DNA of 41,646 nt, taken from Oscillospiraceae bacterium. GTDB lineage: Bacteria > Bacillota > Clostridia > Oscillospirales > Ruminococcaceae. Under the pieces are notes generated by a model that ran no database searches, was not told the DNA's origin, and saw only the letters and a list, made by a program, of their open reading frames with translations. Below are positions 26,418 to 32,279 of this stretch, one piece after another. Every line of letters starts with the position of its first letter. The stretch's first letter is position 1. The position numbers were made by a program, and so were the translations under genes. Where the stretch lies: positions 1 to 41,646 of the forward strand of contig JALEHK010000009.1 of assembly GCA_022770625.1 (NCBI GenBank), read 5' to 3'.

Positions 26418-26603
26418 GGTAAAGCACCTCCGATACCTGTCGTAAGCAATTGATTTTTGACAACAAAAAAGCACGGACGATACTCCAAACGTCCGCGCTC
26501 GAAAACACAGTGCCTACAAAGGGCACCGCAGATATTTCCAAATGATTGACCCATCTAACACGAAAGCGAAGGGTGAGAACGGACAGTTCTGCTTTATTGT
26601 TGC
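26418..26603 (-). promoter_or_regulatory. infC leader, probable L20/IF-3 type regulatory RNA
   Basis: About 185 nt of untranslated leader. Going downstream it holds CTGTCCG (26586-26580), a short GTGCC/GGCAC hairpin (26510-26526), then an intrinsic terminator (26465-26499). TGTCCG can pair with CGGACG of the terminator's first arm, six pairs including one U-G, giving an antiterminator alternative. This fits leader attenuation by L20 as known for Bacillus; sequence identity to the Rfam L20 leader was not tested. Confidence 0.65.
26465..26499 (-). terminator. Leader terminator (attenuator) of infC
   Basis: AGCGCGGACG pairs with CGTCCGTGCT, ten pairs with one G-U, around a 10-nt loop and followed by TTTTTT. 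It lies about 50 nt before the infC ATT start. Confidence 0.85.
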
Positions 26604-26609
26604 TCATAT

Positions 26610-26638
26610 ATTTTAACACAGTGCATCTTTCCTGTCAA
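26610..26638 (-). promoter_or_regulatory. Promoter of infC-rpmI-rplT
   Basis: Perfect TTGACA, 17-nt spacer, TAAAAT. One of the best promoters in the window, as expected for a ribosomal operon. Confidence 0.9.
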
Positions 26639-26705
26639 GGGAATCCTCCGCTTTTTCCGTAGAAAGATGAGCCGATAGCGCCTCCTGTTTTGTATGGTTT
26701 CACAA

Positions 26706-26785
26706 AACGTTTTCCGACGGACACGTCGTCTTACAGCTGATTATTACCTGTTTTCTCTTGTCTCTTTTCATAAATCGGAAACGTT
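26706..26785. repeat. Near-perfect inverted repeat in the infC-sRNA gap
   Basis: AACGTTTTCCGA at 26706-26717 and TCGGAAACGTT at 26775-26785 are inverted copies, differing by one base. They lie upstream of both the infC promoter and the plus-strand short transcript promoter. The rest of 26640-26820 holds no ORF or site I can support. Confidence 0.35.
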
Positions 26786-26820
26786 TTTTTGGAAATTCCC
26801 ACAAATCGTTCAAAAAGTGC

Positions 26821-26849
26821 TTGCTTATCTCAGTTGATTATGCTAATAT
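26821..26849 (+). promoter_or_regulatory. Promoter of a candidate small RNA
   Basis: TTGCTT, a 17-nt spacer, then TAATAT with TGC just before it (extended -10). It reads rightward toward the 3' end of the diguanylate cyclase gene but meets a terminator after about 60 nt. Confidence 0.6.
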
Positions 26850-26855
26850 ACATTT

Positions 26856-26922
26856 GCAACTTCCTTCATTACCTTTCACTTTCCATGTTTTTGACCGTCG
26901 ATTTTTCGACGGTTATTTTTTT
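26856..26922 (+). ncRNA. Candidate small RNA of about 65 nt
   Basis: The interval between a promoter-like element and a strong plus-strand terminator holds no start-to-stop reading frame of note. Its 5' half is unstructured and pyrimidine-rich (TTCCTTC, CCTTTC and CTTTCC spaced over 25 nt), which could pair with purine-rich ribosome sites; its 3' half is the terminator hairpin. This is the build of a trans-acting antisense RNA. The 3' ends meet: the DGC gene ends at 26929 on the other strand. Start point and existence of the RNA are predictions. Confidence 0.5.
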
Positions 26923-26923
26923 T
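26894..26923 (+). terminator. Terminator of the candidate small RNA
   Basis: ACCGTCGA, loop tttt, TCGACGGT, then TATTTTTTTT. Read from the other strand the stem is followed by CAAAAAC, so it terminates only rightward transcription and is not the terminator of the DGC gene. Confidence 0.85.
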
Positions 26924-26928
26924 GCACT

Positions 26929-28860
26929 TTAACCTTTTCCCGCTTTCTTTTCCTTGTGCTTCTTTTTCTCGAGGTACATTCGCTTATCCACCTCGGCAAA
27001 AAGTTCGGTCAGATTTTCGCCCTCTTCCGGAATCAGAACAAAGCCCAGCGAAAAGGCGGTGGTTATGATCTGACTGCCGGCATCGAAAGGAAACTGCTCA
27101 TGCTCCGCCCGCATCCGGACGGCCTGCGCCTGTGCCTCACCGGCGCTTCCATATCCATAGACCAGCAGTATGAATTCGTCTCCGCCAAATCTGGCCGCGA
27201 GTTTTTTCTCCGCCGGACAGCGGCTTAAAATAGAAGCGATCTCGCGAAGGTAGCGGTCGCCGCACAGATGACCGAAACGGTCGTTCATCTCTTTCAGGTC
27301 GTCGGTATCGATCATCATCAACGCCGCGTGACCCAGCTTTTCCGGCTCGTTCATCAGCGCGCTCAGCTTTTGGACAAAGGCGCGGCGGTTGAGCAGGCCG
27401 GTCAGAATATCCTCGTCCCGTTCACGGATCAGTCCCCGCTTTTCGACCATCTCTGCCGTCACGTCGATCACGCTCCCGAATACCGAGCTTCCGTGGATAA
27501 AGGATTCCAACTGAACATATCTTTCGTGTCCGGGAATCTGATATACGTTTTTCTTTTCAGAACCGGCGTCCGCTCCAACTGCCACCTGATTCTGTCGGAT
27601 CCCGGCGATAAAGCCGACAAAAAGCGCGCGGTTTGAAAAAAGACGCTCGGCTTCCGCTTTTTCAAGGCAGAGGATCTGTGCGACCCGGCGGGTGACCGTT
27701 ACCCGCTCGGAATCAGCCGTATATTCATACGCGCCGATGGGGATATCGACCTGATCCAGCACATAAGAAAGTCGGTCGGACGACGAAAGAAGTCCGTCCA
27801 CCATCCAGTTGATATAGGCGCTGAGCTGAGCAAATTCCGGTGTCGAATCGACCTCGACCTTTTCGGTCAGATCACCTCCCGCGATCTGGGAAAGGGTACG
27901 GTTGACCTGACTGATCGACTGGATAACCGTCCGGTCGAGATAGCTCATGACGCAGACCATCAGTACGCACGCCAGCAACAGTAAAAAGATCAGCATCACA
28001 AGACCGGACTGAAGCTGTCCGGCATAGAGAACGGATAGTTCCACCGACCGGCCGAGGAGCATATCTCCGACCTGTTCAAAATAGCAGTAAACCCTCTTCC
28101 CGCCGATGGTGCAGGTAAAGCCGTTCCCATCCGGATGAAACACACCCGATCCGACTCCCGCAGCGTAGATGGTTTTCCCGATCAGCGGCCGTTCGGTCGT
28201 TCCGCAGATCTTCATCGTATCGGGATCGACCGCGTACAGGATATATCCGTCTTCCGGCGTCATCATGGAAAAGATGTAGGAGATCTCGTTTTTGCGCATC
28301 AGTTCAAATTCCCGTTTGGGAGAAGAGCCGACCTGAACGATATAGCTTCCGTCCTCAAGCCAGACGGCGGCATACTGCATATTTTTTCCTTCGGCGGTAT
28401 TCGGCCCCGCTTCCTGACAGAGACGGAGGGTCTTATCGGAAAGCATCGGGAGAAAAAAGCTCATCTGCTTGCCGGAATTGAAGGTGTAGCCGAAATACTC
28501 GGGGTTGGAACCGGCGAACAGCGTTCCGTCCGGCGTAAAGAAGTGAAGTTCCTCCAGCTGCAAAAGATTGCAGACCTTTTTGATCTCATCCTGATCGTTT
28601 AAAAGGCCGGGATTGTGCATCAGAAAATAGGCCGCGGCGTCCGCCTGCAAAAGGCAGGTTCGGGCATACTCTTCCTTAATCTCCGCAATCTCCTTTTCAT
28701 TTTCCGAAAGGGTCTGACTGATCTTGTAAAAAAGCTCGGAAGAGGTTTCCCGCATTCGGGCGCATTTGCTTATCGATGACGAAATGACATTGAGCAGCAT
28801 ACATACGATCACCGTCACGGTCATTAAACGCAGAAGGCCGGCACGCATCGCTTTTTTCAT
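26929..28860 (-). CDS. Membrane diguanylate cyclase (GGDEF) with extracytoplasmic sensor
   Basis: A 643-residue inner-membrane protein that should make cyclic di-GMP from GTP. TM1 lies near residues 8-28, an extracytoplasmic sensing region of about 250 residues follows, TM2 reads VMLIFLLLLACVLMVCVM, then a HAMP linker (SQVNRTLSQIAGGDLTEKVEV), a degenerate PAS-like stretch and the GGDEF domain with the intact site RFGGDEF near residue 558 and DTDDLKEMNDRFGH upstream. The RxxD inhibition site expected just before it reads AEKK, so product inhibition is probably absent. I chose the ATG after AGGGGG, 17 codons inside the longest frame. It is a single gene with an extended -10 promoter. Confidence 0.9.
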   Translation of the reverse strand: MKKAMRAGLLRLMTVTVIVCMLLNVISSSISKCARMRETSSELFYKISQTLSENEKEIAEIKEEYARTCLLQADAAAYFLMHNPGLLNDQDEIKKVCNLLQLEELHFFTPDGTLFAGSNPEYFGYTFNSGKQMSFFLPMLSDKTLRLCQEAGPNTAEGKNMQYAAVWLEDGSYIVQVGSSPKREFELMRKNEISYIFSMMTPEDGYILYAVDPDTMKICGTTERPLIGKTIYAAGVGSGVFHPDGNGFTCTIGGKRVYCYFEQVGDMLLGRSVELSVLYAGQLQSGLVMLIFLLLLACVLMVCVMSYLDRTVIQSISQVNRTLSQIAGGDLTEKVEVDSTPEFAQLSAYINWMVDGLLSSSDRLSYVLDQVDIPIGAYEYTADSERVTVTRRVAQILCLEKAEAERLFSNRALFVGFIAGIRQNQVAVGADAGSEKKNVYQIPGHERYVQLESFIHGSSVFGSVIDVTAEMVEKRGLIRERDEDILTGLLNRRAFVQKLSALMNEPEKLGHAALMMIDTDDLKEMNDRFGHLCGDRYLREIASILSRCPAEKKLAARFGGDEFILLVYGYGSAGEAQAQAVRMRAEHEQFPFDAGSQIITTAFSLGFVLIPEEGENLTELFAEVDKRMYLEKKKHKEKKAGKG

Positions 28861-28912
28861 CCGGTATTCCCCCTTTTTCCGTCTCTTACCCCGGACTCCG
28901 GAGCTTTTCAAA

Positions 28913-28921
28913 AGTATACCA
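28913..28921 (-). promoter_or_regulatory. Extended -10 promoter of the GGDEF gene
   Basis: TGGTATACT; no good -35 stands 17 nt upstream. That place is occupied by an inverted repeat (28929-28953). Confidence 0.65.
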
Positions 28922-28928
28922 CATTCCC

Positions 28929-28953
28929 GACATAAAGAAAATCGATTTATGTC
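28929..28953. promoter_or_regulatory. Perfect inverted repeat, possible operator of the GGDEF gene
   Basis: GACATAAA and TTTATGTC, eight bases each, perfect, separated by nine. It spans about -23 to -47 from the likely start point, so it would act as DNA, not as hairpin RNA of that transcript. It does not match the Fur, PerR, MntR or DtxR consensus I know. Confidence 0.6.
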
Positions 28954-28983
28954 AAATTAAAAGGAAAAGACGTCTCCATATAT

Positions 28984-29028
28984 AAAAACGACTCGTCGGG
29001 GCTATAAAGAAAGTCCCGCCGAGCCGTT
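28984..29028 (-). terminator. Terminator of the DtxR-family gene
   Basis: AACGGCTCGGCGGG pairs with CCCGACGAGTCGTT (two mismatches), 14-nt loop, followed by TTTATA. Confidence 0.7.
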
Positions 29029-29047
29029 TCTTTACTGCCATCCGGTT

Positions 29048-29419
29048 TCAGCTATGTGTATTCAGGATATATTCTTTCATTTTCTGGAAGGTGACGGTGC
29101 TCAGATCGTGCTCCATCTTGCAGGCGTCCTCCGCCGCGACCTCTTCCGGAACGCCGAGACGGATCAGCCAGTCCTGGATCAGTTCATGACGTTCATAGAT
29201 CTTTTCCGCGATTTCCTTTCCCGATTCAGTCAGGGTAATATACCCGTCTCTGTCCACCAGGATGTAGCCGTTTTCCCTCAGGAGAGAAACGGCCCTGCTG
29301 ATACTGGGCTTGGAATAATTTTTATAAACGGCGATATCGATCGAACGCACGGCGCCCTTTTGCTTTTGCAGGACAAGGATCGCTTCCAGATAGTCTTCTG
29401 CCGACTGATGAATTTGCAT
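29048..29419 (-). CDS. DtxR/MntR-family metal-dependent repressor, short form
   Basis: A 123-residue regulator with an N-terminal winged helix (SIDIAVYKNYSKPSISRAVSLLRENGYI) and a dimer/metal domain; no SH3 domain. Ligand positions by alignment with MntR: Asp9 and Glu12 in EDYLEAI, His in YERHELI, and Glu-His in KMEH. At the place of MntR Glu99 it has cysteine (DACKMEH), as in DtxR/IdeR (EACRWEH), which favours iron over manganese. The ORF is open upstream, but AAGGGAG precedes this ATG. The leader is about 125 nt. No metal transporter lies beside it, so its targets must be elsewhere. Confidence 0.9.
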   Translation of the reverse strand: MQIHQSAEDYLEAILVLQKQKGAVRSIDIAVYKNYSKPSISRAVSLLRENGYILVDRDGYITLTESGKEIAEKIYERHELIQDWLIRLGVPEEVAAEDACKMEHDLSTVTFQKMKEYILNTHS

Positions 29420-29528
29420 ATGGATCTTTCTCCCTTCTTGGCGGATCGCTCTTCGGGCGCCCCTATAAACCCTCCGCCGCATTTTCCGCTGATGCCTATA
29501 CGCCTGCCAAGACCTAGGCAAACGCAAA

Positions 29529-29566
29529 AACATATTATATATAGTTCGTTATTATTATAACATATT
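29529..29566. repeat. Direct repeat AACATATT spaced 30 bp at the dtxR-type promoter
   Basis: AACATATT at 29529-29536 and again at 29559-29566, start to start 30 bp, roughly three helical turns, one copy overlapping the -10 edge and the other downstream of it. Possible binding sites on one face of the helix, or chance in AT-rich DNA. Confidence 0.35.
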
Positions 29567-29582
29567 CCGGCGAAAATAACAA
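29554..29582 (-). promoter_or_regulatory. Promoter of the DtxR-family gene
   Basis: TTGTTA, 17-nt spacer, perfect TATAAT preceded by TGT (extended -10). Confidence 0.8.
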
Positions 29583-29594
29583 CAGCGAAAGCAG

Positions 29595-29625
29595 AAAAAA
29601 GCCGGTCATTTGTCAAAATACCGGC
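29595..29625 (-). terminator. Terminator of the M23-M50 operon
   Basis: GCCGGT pairs with ACCGGC around a 13-nt loop with TTTTTT after it; the stem overlaps the last codons and stop of the M50 gene. Confidence 0.75.
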
Positions 29626-30043
29626 ACAGAATCTGCCCTGTCTCCCATCCGTCCGTTCCCGGGAATGGAAAAAGCGAATAAACGGCGGCGGCGAGCTGAC
29701 CGCCTGTCCAGACGAATGGAACTTTCAGCAAAGAAAATATCCCCGCTAATAAAAGGCTTGTCACCGGCCCCGCCAGTACAAAGAAAAGTTCTTTTCCTTC
29801 CGGATAAAGCCCTTCCTTCGGACGGATCGTGATCCCCCTAAGATCCAAGACCGTCTCCCTGACCGGAATATGCGTCAGAAAAAGTGCCGCAAGATGCCCC
29901 AATTCATGAGCAGCGACAGCCGCCAGCATAGAAACCGCCGAAAAATATCCTGCCCCGGAGACCGTCCACCAAAGCGCCATCACCGCAAAAAAGTCTGCAC
30001 CGACCGAGAGACTTTTCCCACCGGGAAAAAGAAAGCGGATCAT
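29606..30043 (-). CDS. M50 site-2 type membrane metalloprotease, SpoIVFB-like, short
   Basis: A 145-residue membrane protein with the zinc motif HELGH at residues 46-50 and the third-ligand motif GTDG (Asp131) in FPFPGTDGWE, placed as in the SpoIVFB/S2P family. Three to four hydrophobic segments are seen (15-38, 40-58, 85-108, 112-127). SpoIVFB itself is near 290 residues; here the C-terminal CBS domain is missing. The family cuts substrates inside the membrane, in Bacillus pro-sigma-K. Its start overlaps the M23 gene by four bases, the arrangement of spoIVFA-spoIVFB. Whether it serves sporulation here is inference. Confidence 0.8.
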   Translation of the reverse strand: MIRFLFPGGKSLSVGADFFAVMALWWTVSGAGYFSAVSMLAAVAAHELGHLAALFLTHIPVRETVLDLRGITIRPKEGLYPEGKELFFVLAGPVTSLLLAGIFSLLKVPFVWTGGQLAAAVYSLFPFPGTDGWETGQILCRYFDK

Positions 30044-30594
30044 TTATTTTCCTCCATAAGCGCCGTTTCGGGCGGCCTCCGGACTCCGTCCGCGATCAGC
30101 TCAAAATGAAGATGCGGGCCGGTCGCTTCCCCCGTCATCCCCACAAGCGCGATTTCCTCCCCTGCCTTCACCTTTTCTCCCGCCTCGACCAGCAGACGGG
30201 AACAATGAGCATACAGGGTCGAGAGACGATCGGAATGCCGGATCACCAGATAGTTTCCATAGCTTTTATGCTCACCCGATATTTCGACCGTTCCATCCGC
30301 CGCGGCGTAGATCCCGCTGTCCATATCCGCGGCCAGATCAGTCCCATAGTGAAAATCGAGCGCGCCGGTGATCGGATGATACCGCCAGCCGAATCCGTCC
30401 GTCTTTTCCCAGCTTTTCAGCGGCGGAAAAAGCGAAAAGGTAAGCGTATAGGGGGAAAAGCTCATCCCATCGGCTGCGGGAAGCGGCTCAAAGGTTTCCC
30501 CCGCCGCAAAGGCGCCGCCCGCCTGATATAGAAAAGGAAGCGATACCGCCGTGCACAGCGCCACGCCGAGAAGAAAGCTGATTTTCTTTTTCAC
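30040..30594 (-). CDS. M23 (LytM) domain membrane protein, SpoIVFA-like
   Basis: A 184-residue protein: a basic start (KKKISF), one transmembrane segment or uncleaved signal (residues 6-31), a short linker, then an M23 domain. Zinc and catalytic residues are intact: His82 and Asp86 in HYGTD, His130 in YAH, His161 and His163 in HLHF. It may therefore cut peptidoglycan cross-links, or, like SpoIVFA, hold and inhibit the M50 protease until its LytM domain is cut. The start is GTG (CAC at 30592-30594), with AAAGGA eleven bases upstream. First gene of a two-gene operon with the M50 gene (four-base overlap). Confidence 0.85.
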   Translation of the reverse strand: MKKKISFLLGVALCTAVSLPFLYQAGGAFAAGETFEPLPAADGMSFSPYTLTFSLFPPLKSWEKTDGFGWRYHPITGALDFHYGTDLAADMDSGIYAAADGTVEISGEHKSYGNYLVIRHSDRLSTLYAHCSRLLVEAGEKVKAGEEIALVGMTGEATGPHLHFELIADGVRRPPETALMEENK

Positions 30595-30635
30595 TCCGTA
30601 TCCCGTCCTTTCCTAAAGAAAGTGTTTTTTAATAA

Positions 30636-30664
30636 ATGATATGCAGTTTTTGCTGTCCTTATTC
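30636..30664 (-). promoter_or_regulatory. Possible sigma-E-type promoter of the M23-M50 pair
   Basis: GAATAAG, then CATATCAT; the ATA of the first and CATA of the second are 16 nt apart, near the sporulation sigma-E layout of Bacillus. Matches are partial, and no good vegetative promoter is seen in the gap. Confidence 0.35.
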
Positions 30665-30755
30665 TGACCCACATAGGAAACTGAACAAAAATACAGCCTT
30701 TTTCTCTGTAAAATACCAAAATGCAGAGAATATGTGACATTTTTGTGAAAACCTA

Positions 30756-30784
30756 TTGCATTTTTCAAGTAAATTCGGTAAAAT
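30756..30784 (+). promoter_or_regulatory. Promoter of the dicarboxylate symporter gene
   Basis: TTGCAT, 17-nt spacer, TAAAAT. The likely start is near 30791, giving an 85-nt leader. Confidence 0.8.
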
Positions 30785-30801
30785 AAAATCGTTTATGTAT
30801 A

Positions 30802-30845
30802 GCCGCCAGCCGGAGCATATTCCGGGCGGCGGTCGGTTCGTTTTT
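30802..30845 (+). promoter_or_regulatory. Leader hairpin of the symporter mRNA
   Basis: GCCGCC-AG-CCGGA pairs with TCCGG-GC-GGCGGT around a 6-nt loop, about ten bases from the predicted 5' end. A TTTTT run comes seven bases after the stem, so it is either a weak attenuator or a stabilising 5' hairpin. Confidence 0.5.
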
Positions 30846-30875
30846 CAATAATCTATTCGTGAAAGGATGCCTCCT

Positions 30876-32216
30876 ATGAGCTCAACAAAAAAGGCAAACC
30901 CCAACCGTCTGGCGCTTCAGATGGTCATCGCGCTGGCTGCCGGTATCGTTGCCGGTCTGATTTTCATGGCCATCCGTGAAAACGTCGGCGGAAACGTATG
31001 GTCCACGCTGAACAACCTCCTCTTCCAGGACATCACCGCAGAAGGCGCAACGAGCGCGATCGGTCTGTTCTACATCGGCGGTCAGCTGTTTGTCCGTGCG
31101 CTTCAGGTCATCATCGTTCCGATGGTCTTTACTTCAATCGCCATGGCGATCGGAACCATCTCCGATGCCCGTACCCTCGGACGGATCTCGAGCAAAACGC
31201 TTCTCTGGTTCTTAATGACCACGGCGGGCGGTCTGCTTCTGGCTGCAGTTGTCGGTATTTCCATCTATAAAGCCGGCTGGTTCAGCACCAATCTGGAAGG
31301 CCTTTCCGCTTCGACCGGTTCAACCGGTTCCAACCCGCTCAACGTCATCCTCAACATCATCCCCAGCAACATCGGCGCTACCTTCTCTTCCAACACCTCG
31401 GTTCTTGCAATCGTTTTCCTCGCGGTTGCGACCGGCCTTTGCATGAACAAGCTGGGCTATGAGAAAACCGCGACCATGCGCCGTCTCCTTCAGGAGATCA
31501 ACGACATCGTAACCGTTTTCCTCAACTACACGGTTACCCACTTCGCACCGATTGCGATCTTCATGCTGATCTCCCGCACCTTTGCGACCTACGGCATCGA
31601 GTATATCAAGCCCGCTATCATTTACATGGTTGTAACGGTCGTTCTGCTTCTCCTTTACCTCTTCGTTGGCTATCCGCTGTATGTTTACGCCGGAACCCGC
31701 CTCAACCCTATCACCTTCCTGCGCAAGATCATGCAGGTCATCCTTTTCGGCTTCTCGACCTCTTCCTCCGCAGCGACCCTCCCGCTGAACTACGACACCG
31801 CTGTCAAGCGTCTGGGCGTTGACAAGCAGGTGGCCTCCTTCGTCCTGCCGCTGGGCATGACCATCAACATGGACGGTACCGCGATCATGCAGGTCATCGC
31901 GACCCTCTTCATCGCCGGTGCTGCCGGATACGACGTCACGATCGGAAGCCTGATCGTTATCGCGTGTCTCGCTCTGATTGCATCGATCGGTACCCCTGCC
32001 GCTCCCGGCGCAGGCGCCGTCATCCTCTTCACGATCCTCTCGGGCGTTGGCTTTACCAACGACGCGGCACTCATGGCGTACACTCTGATCCTCGCCATCA
32101 ACCGCCCGATCGAAATGCTCGTTACCTCGCTCAACTGTGTCGGCGACTCGACTGCCTGCCTGTTTGTTGCCAAGAGCGAAAAGCTCCTCAACGAGAAAAC
32201 CTACAACGCAAAATAA
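30876..32216 (+). CDS. Dicarboxylate/amino acid:cation symporter (DAACS, GltP/DctA type)
   Basis: A 446-residue membrane protein that imports glutamate, aspartate, C4-dicarboxylates or neutral amino acids with Na+ or H+. The re-entrant hairpin serine motif (FSTSSSAATLPL) and the transport core NMDGTAIMQV are intact; about eight membrane helices precede and surround them. The ORF has an ATG three codons earlier, but AAAGGA is eight bases before the ATG of MSSTKKAN. Codon use is strongly biased (AAC, ATC, CGT/CGC, CTC/CTG nearly throughout) compared with neighbours, suggesting high expression. It is transcribed alone. Substrate not predictable. Confidence 0.95.
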   Translation: MSSTKKANPNRLALQMVIALAAGIVAGLIFMAIRENVGGNVWSTLNNLLFQDITAEGATSAIGLFYIGGQLFVRALQVIIVPMVFTSIAMAIGTISDARTLGRISSKTLLWFLMTTAGGLLLAAVVGISIYKAGWFSTNLEGLSASTGSTGSNPLNVILNIIPSNIGATFSSNTSVLAIVFLAVATGLCMNKLGYEKTATMRRLLQEINDIVTVFLNYTVTHFAPIAIFMLISRTFATYGIEYIKPAIIYMVVTVVLLLLYLFVGYPLYVYAGTRLNPITFLRKIMQVILFGFSTSSSAATLPLNYDTAVKRLGVDKQVASFVLPLGMTINMDGTAIMQVIATLFIAGAAGYDVTIGSLIVIACLALIASIGTPAAPGAGAVILFTILSGVGFTNDAALMAYTLILAINRPIEMLVTSLNCVGDSTACLFVAKSEKLLNEKTYNAK

Positions 32217-32234
32217 GTCTCCGCTCCGTATACA

Positions 32235-32268
32235 AAAAGACCGTCCTCTCAATTGGGGACGGTCTTTT
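32235..32268. terminator. Bidirectional terminator between symporter and rmuC
   Basis: AAAAGACCGTCC and GGACGGTCTTTT, perfect 12-bp arms, 10-nt loop. A and T tracts on both sides serve the symporter (plus) and rmuC (minus). Confidence 0.92.
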
Positions 32269-32279
32269 GTTTTGCATCA

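Noticed and set aside
26894-26923. Terminator of the GGDEF gene
   Set aside because: The T-tract is on the plus-strand side only; read leftward the stem is followed by CAAAAAC.
29547-29565. PerR/Fur-type box at the DtxR-family promoter
   Set aside because: TTATAATAATAA resembles half of a PerR box, but the second half does not match; it is more likely the AT-rich -10 region.
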